Assembly: GCA_943789165.1 (NCBI GenBank)
Contig: CALSTB010000002.1
Location: forward strand, 124,001 to 188,000
Source: an uncultured Bacteroidia bacterium
Lineage (GTDB): Bacteria > Bacteroidota > Bacteroidia > NS11-12g > UBA9320
Length of the DNA stretch: 64,000 nucleotides
Direction: 5' to 3'
This document shows, in pieces, positions 40,329 to 49,476 of the stretch. Within the stretch, counting starts at the first letter, position 1; every line of letters starts with the position of its first letter. Under the pieces are notes generated by a model that saw only the letters and a program-made list of their open reading frames with translations, was not told the origin of the DNA and did no database searches. The translations under genes were made by a program, and so were the position numbers.

Positions 40329-40951
40329 CCCAAAGACGCTAAGTGATTTACGTCATTTTCAACGATTAATTTACACGTAGATTCTCCATTCTTCTCGACC
40401 TGATACAAACATAGGTTGGTATGCGGGTATTGGTCCATTTGACTTAAATGCGTACCAAGAATAAGCGACAAAAAACTGCGCATCGCTCTTCCGTGCATAC
40501 AAATTAAGATCTTAGTATGTGACGACTGTGCAATTTCATCCCAGCCTTGTTGCTGACGTTGGTACATTTCCAATGGACTTTCACCACCTTCAATCGGTTG
40601 GTCTACATGACCATTTCGCCAAGACTCAACCACGTCCATAAACGCTTTTCGAGACTTAGGTGTGCTCTCCAAGCCTTCAAAAACGCCCCAATTAATTTCG
40701 TTCAGAGCCTCTAACTGCGACCAGTTGTGTCCGTTATTTATAAAAGGCGCAACTGATTGATGTGTTCTTTTGAGTTGTGAAGTATAAATGTGATCAAAAC
40801 CTACATTTTGATATGTCTCGTAAAAGAGTTGGGCTTGTTTTTTACCTGTTTCGTTTAAATCGCTATCAATCCCACTGCCTTGCACAATGCCTTTTAGATT
40901 ATAGTCTGTTTGTCCGTGCCTGATGAGATAAATCGTTTTATTTGTAGTCAA
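40325..40951 (-). CDS. Histidine phosphatase family protein
   Basis: About 208 aa from TTG 40951 (MTTNKTIYLIRHGQTDYN). The catalytic RHG motif is at the N-terminus, the second His is in CMHGRAMR, and ALNEINWGVFEG holds the usual acid segment. This is the phosphoglycerate mutase/CobC-like branch; the substrate may be a small phosphoester. Starting at 41002 would add a non-conserved extension and overlap the divergent thioesterase, so TTG 40951 is preferred. Confidence 0.8.
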   Translation of the reverse strand: MTTNKTIYLIRHGQTDYNLKGIVQGSGIDSDLNETGKKQAQLFYETYQNVGFDHIYTSQLKRTHQSVAPFINNGHNWSQLEALNEINWGVFEGLESTPKSRKAFMDVVESWRNGHVDQPIEGGESPLEMYQRQQQGWDEIAQSSHTKILICMHGRAMRSFLSLILGTHLSQMDQYPHTNLCLYQVEKNGESTCKLIVENDVNHLASLG

Positions 40952-40963
40952 CTTTTTGCGCCA

Positions 40964-41386
40964 ATGTTTGATTACAAAAATATTAAAAATGAACAGCTGC
41001 AAAGTTTCTTAAAAGGAACGATGTCTGAAACATTGGGCATGGAAATAGTTGAACTAGGTCCCAACTACCTTTCCATGAGAATGCCAGTGGATCACAGGAC
41101 AATACAACCGCTGGGAATATTGAATGGTGGAGCAAGTCTGGCGCTCGCCGAAACAGTTGCGAGTTATGCTGGTAATATTTTGGTGCGTAAAGACAACAAA
41201 CACTGTGTTGGTATAGACATAAACGGAAATCACTTAAAATCAGTTCGATCTGGATTTGTGACTGCAAAGGCCTCACCCATTCATGTTGGCAAAAGAACTC
41301 AAGTGTGGAATATCGACATTACAGATGAAGAGAATGACCTTGTTTGCAAGGCCCGAATGACTTTGTTGGTTATTGAAAATAAATAG
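40964..41386 (+). CDS. Hotdog-fold thioesterase (probable DHNA-CoA thioesterase)
   Basis: A 140-aa PaaI/MenI-type hotdog thioesterase. The motif GILNGGASLALAETVASYAG contains the Asn-Gly-Gly and Glu positions of the active-site helix. It lies 2 nt before isochorismate synthase, which makes 1,4-dihydroxy-2-naphthoyl-CoA hydrolysis in menaquinone synthesis the best guess. ATG 40964 is chosen because family homology starts there. Confidence 0.8.
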   Translation: MFDYKNIKNEQLQSFLKGTMSETLGMEIVELGPNYLSMRMPVDHRTIQPLGILNGGASLALAETVASYAGNILVRKDNKHCVGIDINGNHLKSVRSGFVTAKASPIHVGKRTQVWNIDITDEENDLVCKARMTLLVIENK

Positions 41387-41388
41387 GG

Positions 41389-42417
41389 TTGGATAAAACG
41401 GATTTGAATACATGGTTAAGTACCAAACAGAACTACTTCTGTTTGAAAACGCCTAGTTCACCAACAGTTACGATATACGGACTTGGAGACTCACCTTCAA
41501 ATGATCTGAATCAACCTGCTGTCTTGGTTTGTCCTTTTGAATCAAAGTCGCCTTCATATTGGCCAATCATGCATCAATGGGTCATTTCTATTGAACAAGT
41601 CAAGAAACTAGAATTAGCAAGTCCTAAAACTACTTTACCTCCGACAACAACAAACACTTCTTCAGGCGAATACCAAGAAGCTGTCTCAAACGCCTTACAA
41701 GAAATTGCGCATTCGTCGGTTGAAAAAGTCGTATTGGCTCAAATCAATACACAACCGTACAACAACTTATCTATTTCACAAGCGTACTATAAAGCCTGTT
41801 CATTGACTGATTCATTTGCTTACGCCCTAAAAATAAATCAGGAGCATTGGCTTGGAGCAAGTCCAGAGCTTTTTTTGAGGTCGGATTACAAAACCTGTGA
41901 AACAGTAGCGCTTGCTGGTACGAGATTAACTTCAGAGACTAATGTCCATTGGGGTGATAAAGAAATGCAAGAGCAATCCGTTGTCGCTCGTTTCATAGCA
42001 GGGACTTTTGAAAATATGGGCTTAACGGAAGTAACGATTGGGAAACAATTCACAAAATCATTTGGACATATTCAACACATTTGCAACCCAGTTACGGCCA
42101 ACATACCCAATGATCTTGATTGGACAGAATTAATGTCAAGTCTCCATCCCACACCCGCCTTAGCTGGTTTTCCTAAACATCAGGCACTGAACTTCATTAA
42201 AAAAACAGAGTCCTTTTCTAGGAATCTATATGGTGGTTTTTTGGGCGTGATGGATGCAAACCAAATAGAGTTATTCGTCAACATCAGATGCGCTCAGCTT
42301 TTTAATAACGGCGCGCTACTGTATGCTGGTGCAGGCATTAATGCCGACTCTATTCCAACAAAAGAGTGGGAAGAGACACAAAACAAACTAGAAGTAATGA
42401 AGGCTATTCTTGGTTAA
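41389..42417 (+). CDS. menF: Isochorismate synthase
   Basis: A 342-aa chorismate-binding enzyme that makes isochorismate for menaquinone. The C-terminal domain is well conserved: VVLAQINTQP, WLGASPELFL, ETVALAGTR, HICNPVTANI, HPTPALAGFPK, RNLYGGFLG, and a final GAGINADSIPTKEWEE. The start is TTG 41389. Coupled with the hotdog thioesterase. An anthranilate or siderophore role is less likely given that neighbour. Confidence 0.85.
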   Translation: MDKTDLNTWLSTKQNYFCLKTPSSPTVTIYGLGDSPSNDLNQPAVLVCPFESKSPSYWPIMHQWVISIEQVKKLELASPKTTLPPTTTNTSSGEYQEAVSNALQEIAHSSVEKVVLAQINTQPYNNLSISQAYYKACSLTDSFAYALKINQEHWLGASPELFLRSDYKTCETVALAGTRLTSETNVHWGDKEMQEQSVVARFIAGTFENMGLTEVTIGKQFTKSFGHIQHICNPVTANIPNDLDWTELMSSLHPTPALAGFPKHQALNFIKKTESFSRNLYGGFLGVMDANQIELFVNIRCAQLFNNGALLYAGAGINADSIPTKEWEETQNKLEVMKAILG

Positions 42418-44273
42418 AGGTCGAAATTGATACCAATGTTGGCGTTTCCAAACAAACCGCCTAACGACGTTTCAGGTCCGCCTTCTGCCAAGTCACCATC
42501 AAGACGCCACTTTGTTTTACTCAAGTCAAATGAGTTCCCAACTTCTGCTCCGATAGTCACTCTACCGATATTGATATTCATCCCAGCGGATACTCGTGCA
42601 GTAATGCCTGGATTCCGGTAAACACTTTTTTTAACATCTCCCAAAAACCCTGTGGTGATTGGTCCACCCGGATTATCAGTGGTTTCTTCAACTTTGAAAT
42701 TCAACATGGAATAGCCCAAAGACCCACCGATAAGTACATCAAGGAATCTGACGGTTGGTAATGCGTCGTAATACACATAACTGTTATATGTAAAACCACT
42801 TAATTTGGTATCTACCGACTTAGTTCCATTAAAGTTTGTGGTACTAATTCCATTCATAAACGACAAATTGGTCGCGCTAATCATAGAGCCGCTGCTAAAA
42901 AACATATTGACTCCTTGCCATATGGTTGCGTCATTAAACACCGGTTGGTTTTCAGTTAAATGAATACTCCCCAGCGCATCCAAGTCAATATTATGAATGC
43001 CATAAACGTAGGTGATTGCCATCCGACCTGACGATTCATAATCAGAGTAATCATAATAATCTGTTAAATATGGATTCCGATCACTGGGTTTGTATGAATT
43101 CAAATAGAGGAAGTCGAAATCATCGACAAAGTATGTACCCAAGGTTGAATCTTTGGCTAAATCATACAACATCACCCGATTCGGATCAAGGTTTTCAAAC
43201 AATCCTCTTATGTGATCTCCGACCTCTGCCCAATCATCATCTTCATAGTCCTCATCCTCCCCGTAAATTATACCAAAAGTGAGAATGTCGTCACTCAAGT
43301 TCAATGTTTTACTTTGCTTTAATCTATTGGCAAAACTTTTAAAAACATACCACTCACAAGAGTTTTTGTCTGCCTTCTTCTTGGTTGCATGGCAACGGCC
43401 AAACTGCCCGTAGAACTTCCCAGGATTGCTGTCAATTAAATCAACAAACCGGTTGTACATATATTTTTCTCGGAAAATGTAGCCTTGCACTTGGCTATTG
43501 TTATCAAAGGATCTCCACTTAATTGTTTCATCTAAACCGGATAGAATTTTACGGAACAAATCGTATTTACCTTTTAAATACTGACGATACAACGTGTCGT
43601 GATTCTCAAAATTTTCAATGACTAATTTCAAAGTGTTTGTCACCGAATACGTGTATCCATATGAATCTCCATCGTCTCCAGTAAAAATCTCGCGGTCTTG
43701 GTACTTCGCCATACCCAAAATCGCTTCAATATGTAAGTCGATGCTATCGGGCGCATCAACACTATCGGGAATTAGAAGACTCAACACCTTCATGGCTCCA
43801 AAAGAACCACGTTCAAGGTCGATGCCAAACACCTGCACCTTCTCACCGCTGTCTAAATCTCGGTTAAAGCGATACAACTGTTTATATCGGTCAGCGTATT
43901 CTTCATACACATATTGATCAATGATATTGTACAAAGTAGTATCCCCTGTTTGGATATACTCGTTTGCCAACCATGACGTCGACAAACCACTTTCCATAAT
44001 GACGTTTCTTACACCAGCGTGTTCATACAGATATTTAATGTTTTGAACCCAAAGTTTGCTGTTGCTTTCACGGTACGTGTGATTTTCTCCAGCGATAAAT
44101 ATTTTCTTATTTGGGACTACGGAATCTAAAGCCGAAAATCCTTTCATAATTTTCCGATTTGACAAAGACAGAGTGTCTGAATAATCGATGGTTTGCGCTT
44201 GGACGGATGCAGATAAGATGCTAAAAAGGAATACCAAAATGGCAAATCCTGCTTGGTTTGATTTATATTTCAT
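42414..44273 (-). CDS. Erythromycin esterase-like domain protein with outer-membrane-like tail
   Basis: About 619 aa from ATG 44273 with a signal peptide (..SASVQAQ). Residues ~55–410 resemble the Ere/ChaN-like hydrolase fold: IFIAGENHTYRESN (E63, H65), RNVIMESGLST and VFGIDLERG. The last ~160 residues are alternating Gly/aromatic strand-like sequence ending GINFDL, typical of an outer-membrane beta-barrel C-terminus. It is likely an envelope protein with a lipid-, glycan- or metal-related hydrolase domain; substrate unknown. The stop overlaps menF's by 4 nt. Confidence 0.6.
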   Translation of the reverse strand: MKYKSNQAGFAILVFLFSILSASVQAQTIDYSDTLSLSNRKIMKGFSALDSVVPNKKIFIAGENHTYRESNSKLWVQNIKYLYEHAGVRNVIMESGLSTSWLANEYIQTGDTTLYNIIDQYVYEEYADRYKQLYRFNRDLDSGEKVQVFGIDLERGSFGAMKVLSLLIPDSVDAPDSIDLHIEAILGMAKYQDREIFTGDDGDSYGYTYSVTNTLKLVIENFENHDTLYRQYLKGKYDLFRKILSGLDETIKWRSFDNNSQVQGYIFREKYMYNRFVDLIDSNPGKFYGQFGRCHATKKKADKNSCEWYVFKSFANRLKQSKTLNLSDDILTFGIIYGEDEDYEDDDWAEVGDHIRGLFENLDPNRVMLYDLAKDSTLGTYFVDDFDFLYLNSYKPSDRNPYLTDYYDYSDYESSGRMAITYVYGIHNIDLDALGSIHLTENQPVFNDATIWQGVNMFFSSGSMISATNLSFMNGISTTNFNGTKSVDTKLSGFTYNSYVYYDALPTVRFLDVLIGGSLGYSMLNFKVEETTDNPGGPITTGFLGDVKKSVYRNPGITARVSAGMNINIGRVTIGAEVGNSFDLSKTKWRLDGDLAEGGPETSLGGLFGNANIGINFDL

Positions 44274-44285
44274 TAACACACACAA

Positions 44286-44867
44286 TTATAACGATTTAGC
44301 TAAAGCCTCCTTTAATTGGGTCATATATTTTTCGTCTGAAATTTCTATTGCGCCAAATTGGAGCAAATGAGGGTTCAAATATTGGGTGTCTAAAAGCCTG
44401 AAATCATTGGCCTTCATAAACTCAACCAGATGCACAAGGGCTAACTTACTGGTATTGGTTTCAATGCTAAACATCGACTCACCGAAAAAGGCTTTTTCGA
44501 TGGCGATGCCGTATAATCCCCCAACCAATTGGTCTTTTTTCCACACCTCAAAACTCAAAGCATACCCCATTTCACTTAGTTCGGTATAGGCGTCTACGAT
44601 TTCGTCATTAATCCACGTCCGTTCACGAGAAGCACACGCCAAAACAACACCTCGAAAATCTATATTGATTTTTAATTGATAGTTATGTTTACGCCAAAGT
44701 CGCTGAAGATTTTTACTGATGTGAAACGACTCAATTGGAATCACTCCTCTCATTTCAGGTCGATGCCAATAAATTTCACTGCCGTCTTCTTCATCTTCAG
44801 CCATCGGGAAATAGCCGTTAGAATACGCATAAATCAGTTGAGAGGGAGATAACTTTTCCTGGTCCAT
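44286..44867 (-). CDS. aat: Leucyl/phenylalanyl-tRNA–protein transferase
   Basis: A 193-aa enzyme that adds Leu/Phe to proteins with N-terminal Lys or Arg for ClpS/ClpAP degradation. Characteristic blocks: YSNGYFPMAEDE, IYWHRPEMRGVIP, CASRERTWINDEI, VGGLYGIAIEKAFFGESMFS, LLDTQYLNPHLLQFGA. Starts 5 nt after the exchanger gene on the same strand. Confidence 0.96.
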   Translation of the reverse strand: MDQEKLSPSQLIYAYSNGYFPMAEDEEDGSEIYWHRPEMRGVIPIESFHISKNLQRLWRKHNYQLKINIDFRGVVLACASRERTWINDEIVDAYTELSEMGYALSFEVWKKDQLVGGLYGIAIEKAFFGESMFSIETNTSKLALVHLVEFMKANDFRLLDTQYLNPHLLQFGAIEISDEKYMTQLKEALAKSL

Positions 44868-44871
44868 GTAC

Positions 44872-45822
44872 CTATGCTAGTCCACTAATTTTCAAAAGGA
44901 AAACCAGATAAAACAAAAGAAACAGCATGCCTTCCCATTTGGAAACTTTTTTGTCTTGACTTAACAGATAGAAGAATACCGCAGCCACAATTAAGAAAAT
45001 CACAGAAGTTTGGGCCAATTCAAAAGGCATAGAGATTGGATTAATCATTGATGCCACACCAGTAACCATAAAGGAATTAAAAATACATGAACCCAATATG
45101 TTGCCCACCGCTATTTCAGGCTGGCCTCGTCGAGCTGCAGCAATACTAACCGTTAGCTCAGGCAGCGTTGTGCCTAAGGATAGCACAGTCAAACTGATGA
45201 TGGTCTTGTCTACATCCAAAACAGTAGCAATTTCTGATATGGACTGTACAACGTACCGTGCTCCGAAGTAAATACCAATTGCAGAAACTGCTAAAATGAC
45301 AATATCCTTCCATTGGACTTTGTCCATCTTCTTCACAATTTCTGGATCATTTAGAGTTGGCATTTCATCGAGTTTGTCAGACGGTAATAAATATACTTGG
45401 TAGATGATAAAGCCTAGAATAAGCATACCTCCTTCTATTCGAGATATTTCACCGTCGAATAAAAACAAGATTAAGAAGGTGGCAGACCCCAACATGAAAT
45501 GTAAATCAATGAAGATGTATTCCTTACCTAATTGTAAGCTTCGTTTAGAAACAATTGTTGCCACACCGAGAATCAAGAATATATTGGAAATATTGGCACC
45601 CAGTACGTTCCCGATTACAATTTCAGAATGGCCTTGGGCCGAGGCGATGATGCCAGATATCAGCTCTGGCAAGGAAGTGCCAATAGCTACAATCACCACG
45701 CCCACCATAAAAGGTGAAAGTTTCATCGACAGGCCAATCCTTTCTGCTGCTTCTGTAAAATACTTGGCAGCTCCGATTAGAACCAGAAGACTAACAACGA
45801 ATGTGACTGTGAGTATGAGCAA
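44872..45822 (-). CDS. Calcium/sodium antiporter (CaCA family, YrbG-like)
   Basis: A 316-aa membrane exchanger with ten helices and two inverted alpha-repeats: GTSLPELISGI..EIVIGNVLGANISN and GTTLPELTVSIAA..EIAVGNILGSCIFN, which hold the cation-binding Glu/Asn residues. It would exchange Ca2+ for Na+ or H+. The start is TTG at 45822. A −7 box lies about 20 nt upstream. Confidence 0.93.
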   Translation of the reverse strand: MLILTVTFVVSLLVLIGAAKYFTEAAERIGLSMKLSPFMVGVVIVAIGTSLPELISGIIASAQGHSEIVIGNVLGANISNIFLILGVATIVSKRSLQLGKEYIFIDLHFMLGSATFLILFLFDGEISRIEGGMLILGFIIYQVYLLPSDKLDEMPTLNDPEIVKKMDKVQWKDIVILAVSAIGIYFGARYVVQSISEIATVLDVDKTIISLTVLSLGTTLPELTVSIAAARRGQPEIAVGNILGSCIFNSFMVTGVASMINPISMPFELAQTSVIFLIVAAVFFYLLSQDKKVSKWEGMLFLLFYLVFLLKISGLA

Positions 45823-45841
45823 AGTGTTTTAGAATTGAGAA

Positions 45842-45849
45842 CAAATTTA
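45842..45849 (-). promoter_or_regulatory. Candidate −7 box for the antiporter–aat unit
   Basis: The minus strand reads TAAATTTG, 19 nt upstream of the TTG start at 45822. Confidence 0.4.
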
Positions 45850-45984
45850 ATAATCCATCAGTGTGATTCTACAAATTAGACAAGCAAACTCATTATGAAA
45901 GCTTTACAAAAACATTTAAAATCGTAATAGGCTGATAATGTGACGTTTACAATAATTTATTTTTGGCATATCGTTTGAATAATT

Positions 45985-46090
45985 GTCTGTACTAATCTTG
46001 TGGTGGAGGGATTCCATCATTAATCACATTTGACATTGGTCAAATCGCATGTTATCAGAAAAGAGCAGCTATGGTTGCCCTTTTTTATTG
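45985..46090 (+). ncRNA. Candidate small structured RNA or leader with terminator
   Basis: This is in the 327-bp divergent gap between the antiporter and pnuC. A perfect 7-bp stem with a 4-nt loop, ATTTGAC-attg-GTCAAAT, lies at 46028–46045. It is followed by a GC-containing hairpin at ~46054–46082 ending in T6 (a rho-independent terminator shape, one mismatch). A near-consensus TAATCTTG lies near 45990. Termination about 60 nt before pnuC could mean a free RNA or an attenuator. No TPP riboswitch motif is seen. Confidence 0.35.
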
Positions 46091-46135
46091 AGCGAAATAC
46101 CACATGACTGTACTTCATTCATCCATAGTTTTAAA

Positions 46136-46143
46136 TACTTTTG
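46136..46143 (+). promoter_or_regulatory. −7 box of pnuC
   Basis: TACTTTTG matches the consensus and ends 6 nt before the ATG at 46150, predicting a leaderless transcript independent of the upstream structured region. Confidence 0.45.
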
Positions 46144-46149
46144 CCCGCA

Positions 46150-46734
46150 ATGACGGATGAAATAAAAACAGGTTTAGAATGGCTGGCATTAGGCCTCAAC
46201 TTTGTTTTCATTGTTTTGCTTATTCGCGAAAACATCTGGTGTTGGTTGTTTGGCATCATTGCATCTGCCATTTCGGTCGGACTCTTTTTCCACTCTAAAC
46301 TATATTCTGAAACGCTGCTGTATTCTGTGTATGTGGTGCTCGGCATCTACGCATGGATCACATGGAATAAGAATAGTTTGAAGGCCATCATGCCTATTCA
46401 ACTCAAACGTACCAACTATCATCTTGTTTCTATTGTCATCGGACTTGTAATGTGGTTCGCGCTAGGTTACTTTTTTGAAAAATATACGGATTCAAAATTG
46501 CCCTGGGCGGATGCGTTTACTACTTCATTTGCCTTTGCTGCCACCTATTTGGAAGCTAAAAAGGTATTGCATCACTGGATCTACTGGATTGTTGTTAACC
46601 TATTCAGTATTTGGCTTTACCAAGCGCGTGACTTGCCTGTATTGGCCATCATGATGGCTGGCTTTGGCATTTTTAGTGTCGCAGGTTATATCGTTTGGAA
46701 AAAACGTTTTAACAAACAGTCTTTAGCCTATTGA
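46150..46734 (+). CDS. pnuC: PnuC-type vitamin precursor transporter
   Basis: A 194-aa inner-membrane transporter with seven helices. Family hallmarks are NIWCWLFGIIASAISVGLFF, YVVLGIYAWITW near the middle and WIYWIVVNLFSIWLY near the end. PnuC imports nicotinamide riboside; close relatives (PnuT) import thiamine, and the two cannot be separated by eye. ATG 46150 is preferred to the TTG at 46141 because the promoter box covers the latter. Confidence 0.9.
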   Translation: MTDEIKTGLEWLALGLNFVFIVLLIRENIWCWLFGIIASAISVGLFFHSKLYSETLLYSVYVVLGIYAWITWNKNSLKAIMPIQLKRTNYHLVSIVIGLVMWFALGYFFEKYTDSKLPWADAFTTSFAFAATYLEAKKVLHHWIYWIVVNLFSIWLYQARDLPVLAIMMAGFGIFSVAGYIVWKKRFNKQSLAY

Positions 46735-46736
46735 CA

Positions 46737-48050
46737 TCACGTTTTTCTTGGATGTAAATACTGTAATCTGTAGTAGAAACTAAATACAAAGGTGAGTATT
46801 AAACCCAATAGAAAACAGAGGACAACATAGGTATCCTCATGAAACAGGCTATCCATAAAAATGATAGGTAGAACAATCGGTAAAAAAATATTAAGGCTGA
46901 TGCCAAAAATGCGTTTAAATCTTGGTTTGAAGTTGCCGAAAGCCATAAATGCAGCCCCAATTACAAACAGTACGAGCAAAGCCTTAGCACCTCCTTCTCC
47001 GTCTAGAACATCAATTAACGCCAATAATCCAAGGATAATCCCGTAAGCTGTTGGCATCAACGCGCACACGAGCATCGACCAACCAAACTCTGCTCGCTCA
47101 ACCGAACAAAAAATGATTAATAGGAAGGCGAATGAAAAACTGAGTAGGCTATAATACCTCCAAAACTCCCAATTAAACATGACAAACACAGCCCCTTTGC
47201 TTCTGTAAGACTCATTCACATTAATGGCAGTTTCAAATTCTTGAAAATTTGCGATGTGGTTATACGTCAGGTTGCCGTTGGAATTCATAAAACGTATCGT
47301 ATTTCCAGAAAGGTTTACGTCGAATATTTCTTGAGGGTTGCTTGAATTAAATACTGCGCCATATTTGACAGCTACCTTCATAAATTCTTCAATTTCACTC
47401 AACGCTTGGTTGACAGAAATGGTAGAATTATTCTCGTAATAATAATTGTACTGACTCCATTGATATCGATATAGATGGACGCTGTCTTTCGTTTCGTTTA
47501 ATCCATAATCACAGGGATACATACTTGTTCCCATGTTTTCATTGTTATCATAGAGCATTTCCGACGGTTTGTCAGAACCAAAACACCCTTTTAACTTAAA
47601 ATGCGGGTAATTGGTTTCGATGACATCAAAATCTTGATTATAGGCACTTCTATTGAGATTCAATCCTGGCGTAAACCAACTTCCAAAAAACACAGCCATT
47701 GGTAAACTACTTATTAAAAATAGAATCACCCAAAAACTTAAAAAGACTCCAAAACGATGCTTGTATGGTAAGAATTGATGGACCCGATTAGCGTTGTATT
47801 TGGCCTGACGAATGATGAACAAAATCAGTAACAGGATGACTGGTAAAATCATACCGACTGCGATTTGTCCGTACGCATCGTCGACAGAATACAAATCAAA
47901 GGCTTGACCTTGAACCATAAAACCACCGATGGCGATTAATACACACCAACTGATTACCACTATTGGAATAAATATATGAACACCGAGTACCCATAATCTT
48001 GGATACCTTGTCAATAGGTACTGGTCGATTTTGTTGTATAGTTCTTTCAA
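46737..48050 (-). CDS. Large membrane protein A of a paired ABC operon
   Basis: A 437-aa multi-pass protein clearly paralogous to the upstream gene product. The shared N-terminus has L..RYPRLWVLGVHIFIPI; the same three initial helices, a periplasmic domain (~125–270) with TKDS(V/L)..YR and an LS.IEEF motif, and a block EFWR(Y/A)Y..CSVERAEFGW then five further helices. No known permease family is recognised. It ends the ABC operon 8 nt after protein B. Confidence 0.6.
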   Translation of the reverse strand: MKELYNKIDQYLLTRYPRLWVLGVHIFIPIVVISWCVLIAIGGFMVQGQAFDLYSVDDAYGQIAVGMILPVILLLILFIIRQAKYNANRVHQFLPYKHRFGVFLSFWVILFLISSLPMAVFFGSWFTPGLNLNRSAYNQDFDVIETNYPHFKLKGCFGSDKPSEMLYDNNENMGTSMYPCDYGLNETKDSVHLYRYQWSQYNYYYENNSTISVNQALSEIEEFMKVAVKYGAVFNSSNPQEIFDVNLSGNTIRFMNSNGNLTYNHIANFQEFETAINVNESYRSKGAVFVMFNWEFWRYYSLLSFSFAFLLIIFCSVERAEFGWSMLVCALMPTAYGIILGLLALIDVLDGEGGAKALLVLFVIGAAFMAFGNFKPRFKRIFGISLNIFLPIVLPIIFMDSLFHEDTYVVLCFLLGLILTFVFSFYYRLQYLHPRKT

Positions 48051-48057
48051 ACGTGTA

Positions 48058-49476
48058 CTATTTTATCTGAGGATCCGTGTATTGCCGTTTGTAGTATCGA
48101 CCAAATAAGTAAGTGACCAGAATACTACCAAAAAAGAAGGTGCCCATCAAAGTCAATTCATATTGTGTTTGAGTAAACGGATAAAAACAGTCACAATTCT
48201 CAATATAGGTTGAGTCCACGTAGCAGCAGTCTAAAACCTCTTCTACCAACATCATAAATCCACCAGCAACTAAAGGCAAATAAATATGACACGCGATTGC
48301 GAACGCACGTCTAAGGGCTGGTTTAAATCGTTTGTTAAAGGCAAAGAACAACGCATTAAGAGTAAATATTGACAAAAGTATAATGCCTATCCATGGCCCT
48401 TGATCGCCATTAACATCCCTAAATATAAACACAGTAAGTGCAGCCACGATTCCGAAAACTGTGGGATGCAATGCTACCACCAACATACCCCAACCGAACT
48501 CGGCAATATTGACCGAACATAGAATAATCAAAAGGATCGATAAGGCGAGTGCTAAAAACGCATAGGCTCTCCAAAACTCCCATTCTGCGGCAAAAAAGAA
48601 TGAATTCTTATACAGCAGTTTGTTGTGAAAATTGATGTTGTTATCGAATCGCTGGTATGATTCCAAGTAGTCAAATGCAGGTCGGACCCTTTTTTCACCT
48701 TTGGTATAAAACCGATCGGATTTTAGATTTTGTTCGACTATTCTGACAGGATCAGTTTCTGTTACGCCGCCTTCGTAGCGTTGAGCGATACTGATAAAGG
48801 TTTCAATCTCTTTGTATGCTTGTGGCAATGAAATAGTATCAAGGTCGCTTCCGTATCTATAATCCACGAAGTGGCGGTACACTATCAAACTATCCTTTGT
48901 TTCATTCAACTCATATCGTGTATACCCAATTCGATCATTATAGTCGTCAAAATAGTATCCCTGTTTTTCAGCGATACGACAATCTTCGGGATCATCGATA
49001 TAGGATTTTTCTAGAAAAAAATGTGTAAACCCATCCGCCATCACATCGTGCTCCTTGTCAAACCGGTCTTTATCCAAGGTTAAATTGGTTTTGACGTATG
49101 CTGCCAAATTCCCAGAAAGCGGTAATGACGTTATGCCAAACAGCAATCCAAAGAAGTATAGAAACACCAGAAATTGATAGCGATACGGCAAGCTTAAATG
49201 CACTCGTTTCGAATTAAACTTCACCTGTCTAATCACAAAAATGACCACCAATAAGATGGTTGGTAAAATCATTGTGATTGAGATGTTTTCGAAAAAATCC
49301 TTGTATCTGAAAAAATCTGGCAAAGGGTTTAGCGGATAGATAAACCCAATGCTCATGATGATGACATGTAGCAATACCAAAATTGGAACGTATATAGGAA
49401 CGCCCAAAACCCACAGGTTTGGATACTTCTCAAGCATCCTGTGGTCGACTTTATTAAACATTGATTTTAGATTCAT
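48058..49476 (-). CDS. Large membrane protein B of a paired ABC operon
   Basis: A 472-aa paralogue of the downstream protein. N-terminal L.KYPNLWVLGVPIYVPI opens TM1; TM2–TM3 follow, then a periplasmic domain (~125–295), EWEFWRAYAFLALALSILLIILCSV and further helices. An insertion with CC and C.C motifs (VLDCCYVDSTYIENCDC) near the C-terminal loop is absent from paralogue A. The start overlaps the ATPase stop by 4 nt. Probably one half of a heterodimeric ABC membrane domain, by inference. Confidence 0.6.
   Translation of the reverse strand: MNLKSMFNKVDHRMLEKYPNLWVLGVPIYVPILVLLHVIIMSIGFIYPLNPLPDFFRYKDFFENISITMILPTILLVVIFVIRQVKFNSKRVHLSLPYRYQFLVFLYFFGLLFGITSLPLSGNLAAYVKTNLTLDKDRFDKEHDVMADGFTHFFLEKSYIDDPEDCRIAEKQGYYFDDYNDRIGYTRYELNETKDSLIVYRHFVDYRYGSDLDTISLPQAYKEIETFISIAQRYEGGVTETDPVRIVEQNLKSDRFYTKGEKRVRPAFDYLESYQRFDNNINFHNKLLYKNSFFFAAEWEFWRAYAFLALALSILLIILCSVNIAEFGWGMLVVALHPTVFGIVAALTVFIFRDVNGDQGPWIGIILLSIFTLNALFFAFNKRFKPALRRAFAIACHIYLPLVAGGFMMLVEEVLDCCYVDSTYIENCDCFYPFTQTQYELTLMGTFFFGSILVTYLFGRYYKRQYTDPQIK

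Noticed and set aside
45850-46149. TPP riboswitch upstream of pnuC
   Set aside because: The conserved CTGAGA and ACCTGATC segments of the THI element are not present.
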